This document shows, piece by piece, positions 25,645 through 33,994 of a stretch of 64,000 nucleotides of DNA. Positions within the stretch are counted from its first letter, which is position 1, and each line of letters begins with the position of its first letter. The notes under the pieces are model-generated. The model was not told where the DNA came from. It did no database searches and saw only the letters and a program-made list of their open reading frames with translations. Origin of the DNA: a bacterium (GTDB taxonomy: Bacteria; Pseudomonadota; Alphaproteobacteria; Caulobacterales; Hyphomonadaceae). A program made the translations under genes and the position numbers. The stretch covers positions 1 through 64,000 of the forward strand of contig WGML01000009.1 in the NCBI GenBank assembly GCA_016125045.1, read 5' to 3'.

Positions 25645-25815
25645 TCACATCCGTTCCTTCGCCCGGGCGGGACGATCGTCGTCGTCGCCGAGGATGCGGT
25701 ATGCGTCCCCGTCGAGATCGTCGAACTGACCGCTGCGCAGCGCCCAGGCGAAGGTTGCAAGGCCGAGCGCTCCCAGTCCAAGCGCAATCGGAATGAGCCA
25801 CAGGAGCGCGGTCAT
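25645..25815 (-). CDS. ccoS: cbb3 oxidase maturation protein CcoS
   Basis: A 56-residue membrane protein with one N-terminal helix (MTALLWLIPIALGLGALGLATFAWAL), the family motif RSGQFDDLDGDAYRIL and an acidic tail. CcoS is needed for cofactor insertion, probably copper or haem, into the catalytic subunit of cbb3 oxidase. Its ATG overlaps the ccoI stop as ATGA. It is the last gene of the cco operon and ends 48 bases from the convergent fixK stop. Confidence 0.9.
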   Translation of the reverse strand: MTALLWLIPIALGLGALGLATFAWALRSGQFDDLDGDAYRILGDDDDRPARAKERM

Positions 25816-28016
25816 CGGACCCCTCTCATCCATCCGCCGCCGCGGCTGAGCCGGAGCGCGTTCAAGGTGACGATCAGCGACGATCCTGACATCGCGATCG
25901 CCGCGACCATCGGCGTCGCGAGACCCGCCAGCGCGACCGGAACCGCGACAAGGTTGTAGAGCGCGGCGAAGGCGAAGTTCTCGCGCATGCGGGCGCGCGC
26001 CGCCCGGGCGAACCCGATGATCCGGGGCACGGCGGCGAGACTGCCGCCCGACACCACACAATCGGCCGCAAGGCGTGCGGCGTCGATGGCGCCGCCCGGA
26101 GCGATGGATGCGTGCGCGAGCGACAGGGCGCCCGCATCGTTGAGGCCGTCTCCCACCATCAGCACGCGGCGGCCGGTCGAGGACAGCGCTTCGAGGCGGT
26201 CGACCTTCGCGCGTGGAGATGCACGTGACATCCAGCGGTCGACGCCGATCTCTTCGGCGGTGCGGCTGACATTCGCCTCGGCGTCGCCCGAGACGATCTC
26301 CACGTCGCAGCCGAGCTCGCGAAGCGCCAGAACCATGGCGCCGGCGTCCGGGCGGAGCGCGTCCCTGACCTCGAACCGAACCGGCTCGCCGCCCGCCGCC
26401 CGGAACCAGACCCCGCCGGACCGGTCGTCCGCGGCGCCGACAAAGGCCGCCGAGCCGAGGCGCGCAAGCCCGGACCCGACCATTCCCTCGACACCGCCGC
26501 CCCGGGTCTCCCGTGCATCTGTCGCGACCGGCCCCGGTCCTGCGGCCGACGCGATGGCGCGCGCGAGCGGATGCCGGCTCGCCCGGGCGAGCGTCGCCGC
26601 CGCCTGCAGGACGCTTTCGCTCTGTGCATCGGTGCGGTCGAGCACGGCGTCGCCAAGCGTCAGCGTCCCAGTCTTGTCGAGCATCACATGATCGACCGCC
26701 GCGAGGCGTTCGAGGGCGTCTCCCGAGGCAAGGAGGGCCCCCTCGCGAAACATCCGGCCCGCGGCCACCACCTGCACCGCGGGAGCGGCGAGAGCGAGCG
26801 CGCACGGACAGGTAATGATAAGAACCGTGATCGCGACGAACCCCGCTTCGGCGACGCTCGCCCCGGCGAGCAGCCAGCCGACGAAACCGAGCGCCGCGGC
26901 GCCGTGGACCAGGGGAATGTAGATGTCGGCCGCACGGTCCGCGATCCGGCGATAGGACGACCGGCGCTGTTCTCCCGCTTCGAGCATGGCGGCGACGTCG
27001 GCCATCAGCGACTGCTCGACCCGGGCCACCGCGCGCACCTCGACAGGATCGCCGAGATTGACCGCGCCGGCATGGAGCAGGCGTCCGCCCTGCGCATCTT
27101 CCGGCGTCGTTTCGCCGGTCACCAGCCGAAGGTCGACCATCGCGCGGTCGGATACGAGCTCTGCGTCGACCCCGAGCCGCTCGCCGGACGCCAGCAGCAA
27201 CCGATCGCCAGGGCGCACATCGCGCATCCGGACGGGGTGAACCTTTCCGCTCTCATCAATGCGTGACGCGGTCGCAGACTGCATCGCGGCGAGCGCGTTC
27301 GCGGCGGTCCATGCCCTGCGGCGCAGCCGTGCGTCGAGAAACCGCCCGATGAGAAGAAAGAAGACGAGCGCCGCGCAGGCGTCGAAATAGGTGTGCTCGC
27401 CGCCGCGGATCGTCTCAAACAGGCTGAGGCCGAGCGCGAGCGTGATGGCGAGCGAGACCGGCACATCCATGTTGATCCGCCGGACGCGGAGACCCGCAAT
27501 CGCGGAGGTGAAGAACGGGCGCGCGGCGAACAGGACAAGCGGAAACGCAACCAGCGCCGATACCCAGTGCAGCAGGTCGACCGTCTCGGGCGAGATGTCC
27601 GCCCGGGTCCAGACCGGCACCGCCATCAGCATGATGTTCGCCGCGGCGAACGCCGCCACACCAAGGGCGAGGAGAAGGTCGCGCTCACGCTGCGACTGGG
27701 CGATATCGGCCTCGTCCTCCGAATAGGGGGCGGCGCCGTAGCCGAGATCCTGCACGGCGGAGACGATCCGCCGTCCGGTGAGCGCGCCGCGCCATTCCAC
27801 CCGAAGGCGGCCGGTCGTCAGATTGAGCCGCGCCTGGGACACGCCATCGAGGTCGCCGACGGCGCTTTCGATCTTGCGCATGCATCCGGCGCAGCGCGCA
27901 CCGGTGATCAGCAGTTCGAGCCGCTGAAGTCCACCCGCGGCGGTGATGAACGGGGCGGGGTCCGAGGCGGTGGACGGATGCCCGAATGGCGGCGCCTGCG
28001 CCGCGCCGATGCTCAT
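25812..28016 (-). CDS. ccoI: Copper-transporting P1B-ATPase for cbb3 assembly (CcoI/FixI)
   Basis: A 734-residue inner-membrane ATPase. An N-terminal heavy-metal-associated domain carries CxxC (Cys42, Cys45 in ARCAGCMRK). The membrane metal site CPC is in ITCPCALALAAP, the phosphorylation site is DKTGTLTLGD, the actuator region is VTGETTPED, and the hinge is MVGDGLNDAGAL. CcoI/FixI pumps copper toward the periplasm so that it can be inserted into the CuB centre of CcoN, rather than for detoxification. It overlaps both neighbours by 4 bases (ATGA). Family length and motif order are normal. Confidence 0.93.
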   Translation of the reverse strand: MSIGAAQAPPFGHPSTASDPAPFITAAGGLQRLELLITGARCAGCMRKIESAVGDLDGVSQARLNLTTGRLRVEWRGALTGRRIVSAVQDLGYGAAPYSEDEADIAQSQRERDLLLALGVAAFAAANIMLMAVPVWTRADISPETVDLLHWVSALVAFPLVLFAARPFFTSAIAGLRVRRINMDVPVSLAITLALGLSLFETIRGGEHTYFDACAALVFFLLIGRFLDARLRRRAWTAANALAAMQSATASRIDESGKVHPVRMRDVRPGDRLLLASGERLGVDAELVSDRAMVDLRLVTGETTPEDAQGGRLLHAGAVNLGDPVEVRAVARVEQSLMADVAAMLEAGEQRRSSYRRIADRAADIYIPLVHGAAALGFVGWLLAGASVAEAGFVAITVLIITCPCALALAAPAVQVVAAGRMFREGALLASGDALERLAAVDHVMLDKTGTLTLGDAVLDRTDAQSESVLQAAATLARASRHPLARAIASAAGPGPVATDARETRGGGVEGMVGSGLARLGSAAFVGAADDRSGGVWFRAAGGEPVRFEVRDALRPDAGAMVLALRELGCDVEIVSGDAEANVSRTAEEIGVDRWMSRASPRAKVDRLEALSSTGRRVLMVGDGLNDAGALSLAHASIAPGGAIDAARLAADCVVSGGSLAAVPRIIGFARAARARMRENFAFAALYNLVAVPVALAGLATPMVAAIAMSGSSLIVTLNALRLSRGGGWMRGVR

Positions 28017-28504
28017 TGCCGCCGGAGGCGACGATGCGCCTCAAACATCAGGTCCTGGCCCGACGAACGGATTTCGACCGAGACGTCGAGACGTCCGCGG
28101 ACATCCCCGAGCGCGCCGGAATACAGACCCTCACCAAGCGGATCGAGACCCAGTTCGAAGTCGGCGCTCGGCAGGCCGGGCGAGCGGACGGCGGCGCGCA
28201 CCTCTTGTCCGTTGAGAGGGACGCCCGCGGCGTCCTTCAGGTCGACGACGAGGGCGTCCTCCGACTGGGACAATCCGATGCCGACGGTCCAGCCGAGTTC
28301 GTCCTGCTTCGCCTTTCGCTCGAGTTCGCTGTTGAACTCGATCCCCTGGACGTAGGAGCGCGGCGTCACCTCGCCCGGGAAGGACGACACGGCGTGAAAG
28401 ATGAAAACGATGTCGGTCGCGATCACCACCGAGAAAAACCCCCCCATCATCGCGAGGACATGCACCCCGCGCAGGCCTTTGGGCCGCTTCGCCCGATCCG
28501 TCAT
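28013..28504 (-). CDS. ccoH: cbb3 oxidase assembly protein CcoH (FixH)
   Basis: A 163-residue protein with a single N-terminal membrane helix (HVLAMMGGFFSVVIATDIVFIF) and a periplasmic beta domain; the stretch GEVTPRSYVQGIEFNSELERKAKQDELGW is typical of FixH. It helps assemble and stabilise the cbb3 complex, probably with CcoI. The ATG at 28504 overlaps the ccoG stop, and its own stop overlaps the ccoI start, by 4 bases each, so the maturation genes form one coupled block. Confidence 0.9.
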   Translation of the reverse strand: MTDRAKRPKGLRGVHVLAMMGGFFSVVIATDIVFIFHAVSSFPGEVTPRSYVQGIEFNSELERKAKQDELGWTVGIGLSQSEDALVVDLKDAAGVPLNGQEVRAAVRSPGLPSADFELGLDPLGEGLYSGALGDVRGRLDVSVEIRSSGQDLMFEAHRRLRRQ

Positions 28505-30003
28505 GACGCGACTCCCATGGGTGTGCTGAAGGGCGCCGATCCGGATGCTTCCTCGCCGGTGGCGCCGTCCCGCACGGTGATGCGGATCGACGGGGACCGG
28601 CCCGCCGTGTCCGCGGGGGCGGTCACGAACACTCGATACCGGTCGACGCCGTCCGCTTCGGAAACGATTGTGTGGGCGGCGGGGTCGAGTTCACCGACAA
28701 GCTCGACCTTGGCGTTCTCCACGCCGTCGACTGAGACCGCGAGGGTTCGGGTTTCGTGGGCCTTGTTGATCACCTTGATCGTGTAGGCGTTGCGAATCTC
28801 TCCGGTCGACATACGGGTGAACGGCAGCGACCGGTCCTTGATGACGCTGACGGAAAGGTCGGTTCGGGTCGCAAGCCCCCAGGTCATCGTCGCCACGGTG
28901 ATCGCCGAGACAACGGCGTACACGATGGTTCTTGAGCGCACCGGCCGGAACGGGTTGGGGGCCTGTTTCAGCCAGCGCCGAACGACATTCTCATCGGTGT
29001 CGTAAGCAATCAGACCCGTCGGCCGGCCGACCTTTTTCATGACGGCGTCGCAGGCGTCGATGCAGAGGGCGCAGTGGATGCATTCGAGCTGAAGACCGTG
29101 GCGGATGTCGATGCCTTGCGGGCACGCCATCACGCATTGATTGCAGTCGACGCAGTCGCCCCGTCCCTCCCAGCTGTCGCCCTTCCGGAAGGCTCCGCGC
29201 GGATCGCCGCGGTCGGAACGGTAGGTGACGGCGAGGGAGTCCTTGTCGATTAGACCCGACTGGATGCGCGGCCACGGGCAGAGATAGGTGCACACCTGCT
29301 CGCGCATCGTTCCCGCAAGCGCGTAGGTCGTCAGTGTGAGCAGCCCGGCGAACACATAGGCTGTCGCGGGCGCCTCGCCGACGAAAAAGGTCCGCGCAAG
29401 GGTCGGAGCGTCGTGCCAGTAGAGAATCCAGGCGCCGCCCGTCATGAAGGCGATGAGCAGCCAAACGGCGTGCTTGCCGGTCTTGCGCGCCGCCTTCTCG
29501 ATCGACCACGGCGCCTTGTCGAGGCGGATGCGCGCGCTGCGGTCGCCCTCGAACATCCGCTCAACGGCGATGAAGAGATCGGTCCAGACGGTTTGCGGGC
29601 AGGTGTAGCCGCACCAGACCCGCCCGAAGAGCGCAGTGACCAGAAACAGGCCCATCGCGGCGAGGATCAGAAGTCCGGTGATGTAATAGACTTCCTGCGG
29701 CCAGAGCTCGATCCAGAAGAAATAGAACCGGCCGCCCTCCATGTCGGCGAGCACGGCCTGGTTGGAGGCCCCCGGCCCCCGATCCCAGCGGATCCAAGGC
29801 AGCAGGTAGTAGACGCCGAGCGTGGCGAACAGCACCGCCCACTTCAGCGCGCGAAACTTGCCGAACACGAGTTTCGGATAGATCTGCTTGCGCTTGATGT
29901 AGAGGACGATCGGAGCGTCGTCGTCCGGTCCCTCGCCGCCCGGTCCGGCGCCGGCCTGCTCGCCGCCGCGTCCCGCGGTCTGGATCAGCGTGACCCTAGT
30001 CAA
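28501..30003 (-). CDS. ccoG: Cupric reductase CcoG (FixG), polyferredoxin-like
   Basis: A 500-residue protein with several membrane helices in the first 300 residues, a VWCGYTCPQTVW motif, and two 4Fe-4S clusters seen as CVDCNQCVMACP and CIHCALCIDACD. A C-terminal periplasmic immunoglobulin-like domain follows. CcoG reduces copper(II) so that copper(I) can be delivered for cbb3 assembly. The start is the TTG at 30003, supported by GGAG nine bases upstream and by the lack of any ATG nearby; the first residues vary in the family. It begins 6 bases after the ccoP stop. Confidence 0.92.
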   Translation of the reverse strand: MTRVTLIQTAGRGGEQAGAGPGGEGPDDDAPIVLYIKRKQIYPKLVFGKFRALKWAVLFATLGVYYLLPWIRWDRGPGASNQAVLADMEGGRFYFFWIELWPQEVYYITGLLILAAMGLFLVTALFGRVWCGYTCPQTVWTDLFIAVERMFEGDRSARIRLDKAPWSIEKAARKTGKHAVWLLIAFMTGGAWILYWHDAPTLARTFFVGEAPATAYVFAGLLTLTTYALAGTMREQVCTYLCPWPRIQSGLIDKDSLAVTYRSDRGDPRGAFRKGDSWEGRGDCVDCNQCVMACPQGIDIRHGLQLECIHCALCIDACDAVMKKVGRPTGLIAYDTDENVVRRWLKQAPNPFRPVRSRTIVYAVVSAITVATMTWGLATRTDLSVSVIKDRSLPFTRMSTGEIRNAYTIKVINKAHETRTLAVSVDGVENAKVELVGELDPAAHTIVSEADGVDRYRVFVTAPADTAGRSPSIRITVRDGATGEEASGSAPFSTPMGVAS

Positions 30004-30009
30004 CGAAGC

Positions 30010-30891
30010 CTACTCCCCTCCGCCGAGCGAATGGACATAGATGGACACGGCGCGAATGGCGGCTGGATCGAGACGCTTGTCCCAGTTCGGCATGACGCCG
30101 GCCCGCGCTTCGTAGATCGAGGTGCGGACCTGGGCGTAGTCGCCGCCATAGAGCCATTCCGCGTCGGTGAGGTTCGGCGCCCCGCGGGTCTGGTCGCCGC
30201 GGCCCTCCGCCCCGTGACAGTCAACGCACTCGCGTTGATAGATCGGAGCGGCCCTTGCAACCGCCTGGCGATCCGCTTCCAGGCCCGACAGCGACCGGAC
30301 ATAGTGCGCGAGATCATCGATCTCGGACGGCTTGAGGAAGCCGTCCCGGCCATAGGCCGGCATCTGGTTGGCGCGTTCATTCGGCGCGCCGGATCTGATG
30401 CCATGGATGAGTGTGTACTCGATGGCGTCCATCGTGCCGCCCCACAGCCACACATCGTCGCGCAGGCTCGGATAACCGATGGCGCCGCCGCCGCCCGCGC
30501 CGTGGCAGGTCGCACAGTTGTCGCCGAAGATGCTCTCCCCGAACGCCAAGGCGAACTGAAGGAGCTGCGGATCGCGAACCGCATCCGTTGCCGAACGGGC
30601 GAGCAGAACCTGGCTGAACTCGGCGCGCGACGCCTGCGCCGCCGACAGGTCGGCCGCGACATTCGCCCGGTCCGAATGTCCGCGAACGCCGGGCGTGTAG
30701 CCGGACATTCCAGGCAGCCCCGGCCAGGCGGGCATCAGGATCCAGTAGACGACGGACCAGATGACCGTGCCCCAGAAGATGAACCGCCACCAGCGCGGCA
30801 AGGGTGTGTTCAGTTCCTTGATCCCGTCCCACTCATGGCCGGTGGTCTCGGTCCCGGAATGGTCGTCGACTTCAGGCGAGCGGTCGGTCAT
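30010..30891 (-). CDS. ccoP: cbb3 cytochrome oxidase subunit III, di-haem cytochrome c (CcoP)
   Basis: A 293-residue subunit with one N-terminal membrane segment (FIFWGTVIWSVVYWILMPAWP) and two c-type haem sites, CATCHG and CVDCHG, each followed by a distal Met region (NQMPAYG, GVMPNWD). It passes electrons from soluble or membrane cytochrome c toward CcoO and CcoN. The start at 30891 (MTDRSPEVDDHSG) is chosen by family length; it overlaps the end of ccoQ by 20 bases. The frame is open further upstream but that part is not conserved-looking. Confidence 0.93.
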   Translation of the reverse strand: MTDRSPEVDDHSGTETTGHEWDGIKELNTPLPRWWRFIFWGTVIWSVVYWILMPAWPGLPGMSGYTPGVRGHSDRANVAADLSAAQASRAEFSQVLLARSATDAVRDPQLLQFALAFGESIFGDNCATCHGAGGGGAIGYPSLRDDVWLWGGTMDAIEYTLIHGIRSGAPNERANQMPAYGRDGFLKPSEIDDLAHYVRSLSGLEADRQAVARAAPIYQRECVDCHGAEGRGDQTRGAPNLTDAEWLYGGDYAQVRTSIYEARAGVMPNWDKRLDPAAIRAVSIYVHSLGGGE

Positions 30892-31048
30892 CGTCGGCTT
30901 CCCTTTCCTTGAGTGGGGCAATCGCAGCGCGCTTGAACGTGTCGCGGTTCGACGGCCAGAGCGCGTAGGCGGTCGCACCGGCGAACATCGCCACGAAGTA
31001 GAGGACGCCCCATGTCTGGGCGAAGCTCGCGAGCGTCTCGTAAGACAT
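30872..31048 (-). CDS. ccoQ: cbb3 oxidase small subunit CcoQ (FixQ)
   Basis: A 58-residue single-helix membrane protein: MSYETLASFAQTWGVLYFV, a helix through about residue 31, then NRDTFKRAAIAPLKE, the standard CcoQ tail. It stabilises the core complex, including the CcoN-CcoO-CcoP interaction under oxygen. GGAG lies nine bases before the ATG at 31048; an ATG three codons earlier (31057) overlaps the ccoO stop as ATGA and is a possible alternative. Confidence 0.9.
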   Translation of the reverse strand: MSYETLASFAQTWGVLYFVAMFAGATAYALWPSNRDTFKRAAIAPLKEREADDDRPLA

Positions 31049-31053
31049 CAGGG

Positions 31054-31830
31054 TCATCTCCGATTGGCGACGTCGCCGGCTTCGTAGGTCGAGAAGTCGA
31101 CGAAGGAGCCGAGCACCTGCAGATAGGCGATGACGGCGTCGAGTTCGGTCGGGGCGCCCGGCGCGCCGTCGAAATTGCGAACGATCACGGTTCCCTCCCG
31201 CCCGGCGACCACCGAATAGGCGTCGACCATCGCCTCGAAATCGGAGTCGACATCCACTTGCTGGAGAAGGTGCTCCGCAGCGCCGGCGACCATTTCGTCC
31301 GTATAGGGAACACCGAGGGCTTTCAGCGCCGCGAGGTCGGCGCGCACGGCCTCCACTTCGACCGGTCGGCCCGCAAGAAAGGCGTAGGGCGGCATGATGG
31401 ACTGCGGCACGAGCGACCGCGGGTCGATCAGGTGCTGACGGTGCCATTCGTCCGAATACTTGCCGCCGACCCGCGCAAGATCGGGCCCGGTGCGCTTCGA
31501 CCCCCAGAGGAAGGGATGATCGTACATGCTCTCGGCGGCGAGGGAGTAGTGCCCGTAGCGCTCGACTTCATCGCGCAGCGGCCGGACCATCTGCGAGTGG
31601 CAGACATTGCAGCCCTCGCGGACATAGATGTTCTGCCCGGCGAGTTCGAGCGGCGTCAGCGGCCGGACGCCCTGCACCTTCTCGATGGTGTTCTTCAGAT
31701 AGAACAGCGGGGCGATCTCGATGATCCCGCCGATCGAGACGACGACCAGAATCCCCACCACGAGGATGAGGGAGTGGCGCTCGAACCATTTGTGGTTCCG
31801 CATCAACCAGTTGGCGCGTTTGGCGGCCAT
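31054..31830 (-). CDS. ccoO: cbb3 cytochrome oxidase subunit II, mono-haem cytochrome c (CcoO)
   Basis: A 258-residue subunit anchored by an N-terminal helix ([25 protein letters not shown]). A single haem site CNVCHSQ is followed by the conserved [16 protein letters not shown] and [19 protein letters not shown], and the axial Met lies in SIMPPYAFL. It receives electrons from CcoP and passes them to the CcoN haems. It lies 31 bases after ccoN and before ccoQ in the canonical order. Confidence 0.95.
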   Translation of the reverse strand: MAAKRANWLMRNHKWFERHSLILVVGILVVVSIGGIIEIAPLFYLKNTIEKVQGVRPLTPLELAGQNIYVREGCNVCHSQMVRPLRDEVERYGHYSLAAESMYDHPFLWGSKRTGPDLARVGGKYSDEWHRQHLIDPRSLVPQSIMPPYAFLAGRPVEVEAVRADLAALKALGVPYTDEMVAGAAEHLLQQVDVDSDFEAMVDAYSVVAGREGTVIVRNFDGAPGAPTELDAVIAYLQVLGSFVDFSTYEAGDVANRR

Positions 31831-31861
31831 GACGACGCATCCTTTCTGCGCTGGAGGAAAG

Positions 31862-33520
31862 TTATTCGGCGGGCTGGAGGTTGGGGCGCGCGGCCTGGAC
31901 CGCGTCTTCCTCCTCGCGGACGTCGCCGCGCGCCGTCCGGATGAGGTTGTAGGTCATGATCAGCGAGCCGACGAAGAATAGCCCGCCGCCCAGCGCACGG
32001 ATGATGTAGGAGATGTATTTGGCCGAGACGGTCTCGATGAAGGAGTATTCGAGGAATCCGAACTCATTGTAGGTGCGCCACATCAGGCCCTCCATGATGC
32101 CGGAGACCCACATCGACGCGATGTAGAGGACGATGCCGATCGACGCGATCCAGAAGTGCCACTCGACGAGCGCGTTCGAGTAGAGCCGCTCGCGCTTCCA
32201 CACCCATTGCGTGAGGCAATAGAGCGCTCCGAAGGAAATCAGCCCCACCCATCCGAGCGCGCCGGAGTGAACGTGGCCGATGCCCCAGTCGGTGTAGTGC
32301 GAGAGCGCGTTGACCGCGCGGATCGACAGCACCGGCCCCTCGAAGGTCGACATGCCGTAGAAGGCGACCGACACAACCATCATCCGCACCACGGGGTCGG
32401 TCCGAAGCCGGTCCCAGGCGCCCGAAAGCGTCATCAGTCCGTTGATCATGCCGCCCCAGGAGGGCATCCACAGCATGATCGAAAAGGTCATGCCGAGGGT
32501 CTGCGCCCACTGCGGCAGGGCGGTGTAGTGAAGATGGTGCGGGCCCGCCCAGATGTAGATGAAGATCAGCGACCAGAAGTGGACGATCGACAGCCGGTAG
32601 GACCAGACCGGGCGATCAACCCGCTTCGGGATGAAGTAGTACATGATCGCCAGAAAGCCCGCCGTCAGGAAGAAGCCGACCGCGTTGTGCGCGTACCACC
32701 ACTGGGTGAGCGCACTCTGGACGCCCGCCATCACGGAGTAGGATTTCGAGCCGACGGCGGCGGGAAGGCTGAGATTGTTGACGAGGTGCAGCATCGCCAC
32801 CGTGACGATGAAGGCGAGATAGAACCAGTTCGCGACATAGATGTGCGGCTCGCGGCGCTTCCAGATGGTCGCGAGGAAGACCAGGAGATAGGCGACCCAA
32901 ACGACCGTGAGCCAGATGTCGGCGTACCATTCGGGCTCGGCGTATTCCTTGGATTGCGTGACCCCCATGAGATAGCCGGTCGCGGCGATCACGATGAAGA
33001 GCTGGTATCCCCAGAACACGAACCACGGCCACAGGCCGCCGGCGAGCCGCGTGCGGCAGGTGCGCTGGACCACGTAGAAAGAGGTTGCGATCAGCACGTT
33101 TCCGCCGAACGCGAAAATCACCGCCGAGGTGTGAAGCGGACGCAGCCGTCCGAAATTCGTGAAGCCCCAGTCGGGAAAGTAGAACAGGTTCGGCCAGGTG
33201 AGCTGGAGCGCGAGCACGAGGCCGACCAGGAAACCGGCAAGCCCCCAGAACACGCTGGCGGCGATGCCCGCCTTGATGATTCCGTCATCATAGTAGGTGG
33301 GATCAAAGCGCTTTTCAGGATCGGAGTTCGTCGTCCAGACAAGGATCGCCTGGAGGCCGACAACGGCGGCGGCCACGACCATCCACATGTGGGTCGCGAA
33401 CGCGAGATCGTGCGCATTCGCCGCCGCGACCAGACCAATCGCCGCCATCACGGCGAGCGTGATCGCCACCGCCCAACTGCTCGGGTCCCCGGAGGACCGC
33501 ACCTGCTCGTTCGCCCCCAT
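31862..33520 (-). CDS. ccoN: cbb3 cytochrome oxidase catalytic subunit I (CcoN/FixN)
   Basis: A 552-residue haem-copper oxidase subunit with twelve or more membrane helices. Ligand regions seen: [15 protein letters not shown] (low-spin haem His), [11 protein letters not shown] and GPHHLHYT (CuB His set), and HVHSGALGW (haem His). It reduces oxygen to water with high affinity and pumps protons under microaerobic conditions. The ATG at 33520 (MGANEQVR) has GAGGA five bases upstream; the frame is open to 33691 but that part overlaps the promoter. A FixK/FNR box lies 80 bases upstream, so this is the first gene of an oxygen-regulated eight-gene operon. Confidence 0.95.
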   Translation of the reverse strand: MGANEQVRSSGDPSSWAVAITLAVMAAIGLVAAANAHDLAFATHMWMVVAAAVVGLQAILVWTTNSDPEKRFDPTYYDDGIIKAGIAASVFWGLAGFLVGLVLALQLTWPNLFYFPDWGFTNFGRLRPLHTSAVIFAFGGNVLIATSFYVVQRTCRTRLAGGLWPWFVFWGYQLFIVIAATGYLMGVTQSKEYAEPEWYADIWLTVVWVAYLLVFLATIWKRREPHIYVANWFYLAFIVTVAMLHLVNNLSLPAAVGSKSYSVMAGVQSALTQWWYAHNAVGFFLTAGFLAIMYYFIPKRVDRPVWSYRLSIVHFWSLIFIYIWAGPHHLHYTALPQWAQTLGMTFSIMLWMPSWGGMINGLMTLSGAWDRLRTDPVVRMMVVSVAFYGMSTFEGPVLSIRAVNALSHYTDWGIGHVHSGALGWVGLISFGALYCLTQWVWKRERLYSNALVEWHFWIASIGIVLYIASMWVSGIMEGLMWRTYNEFGFLEYSFIETVSAKYISYIIRALGGGLFFVGSLIMTYNLIRTARGDVREEEDAVQAARPNLQPAE

Positions 33521-33599
33521 GTCCGTCCTCGTCCGTGGCGTCCCCGACAAGGGCGAGGACTTGATGACGCCGGAGTAGGTTGCGCCGGGCTGGATCGGT

Positions 33600-33613
33600 T
33601 TGATCCAGCGCAA
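33600..33613 (-). promoter_or_regulatory. FixK/FNR box upstream of the cco operon
   Basis: Read on the minus strand the site is TTGCGCTGGATCAA, a full match to TTG(A/C)-N6-(T/G)CAA, the FixK2-type consensus. Its inner end is 80 bases before the ccoN ATG, which places it at about -40 for a leader of about 45 bases. It is also 77 bases before the divergent small gene at 33690, so it may serve both directions. Confidence 0.75.
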
Positions 33614-33689
33614 ACCGATCCGCGGGCGGGGTGCGTAACTTTGTCCTGACCCGCCGTTGCGCGGGGGCGGGACATATCGAGGGGTTCGC

Positions 33690-33929
33690 ATGCAGACCTA
33701 TCTGACGGCGCTATCGGCCGCGGCGGCTCTCGGCGGGGCCGCGGCCCGCTCCTGCGACCCGGTGTCGTCGATCGCCGCGCGATATATGTGTCTCGGCGGC
33801 GGGACGGACGGCGGCTTTCCCGCCCTCGCCGCCCTTCACCCGCACTGTCCGGGATGCGTCGTCATGTGGGCGGGCGTCGCTGGCCTCGCGGTTTCGATCG
33901 CCGCCGCCGTGCGGCGACGCGCCCGCTGA
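33690..33929 (+). CDS. Small membrane protein, unknown function
   Basis: A 79-residue protein starting [22 protein letters not shown], with a second hydrophobic segment near the C-terminus ([20 protein letters not shown]) and a basic tail RRRAR. Four Cys residues lie in the first two thirds (SCDP, YMCLG, HPHCPGC), the last pair as CPGC next to a His. GAGGGG lies about six bases upstream of the ATG. No family recognised. It is divergent from ccoN with the FixK box between them. The Cys/His set could bind metal, but that is speculation. Confidence 0.5.
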   Translation: MQTYLTALSAAAALGGAAARSCDPVSSIAARYMCLGGGTDGGFPALAALHPHCPGCVVMWAGVAGLAVSIAAAVRRRAR

Positions 33930-33994
33930 GCGGTCCGGGGCGGACATCGGCCGGAATTCGTGCCAACACAGGCGGAATTCGGCAGGAGTTCCCC

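Noticed and set aside
22457..33520. A nitrogen-fixation or symbiosis island, because of the fix gene names
   Set aside because: No nif, nod or fixABCX genes are visible. The FixL/FixK and FixNOQP-GHIS homologues are widespread in free-living bacteria for microaerobic respiration.
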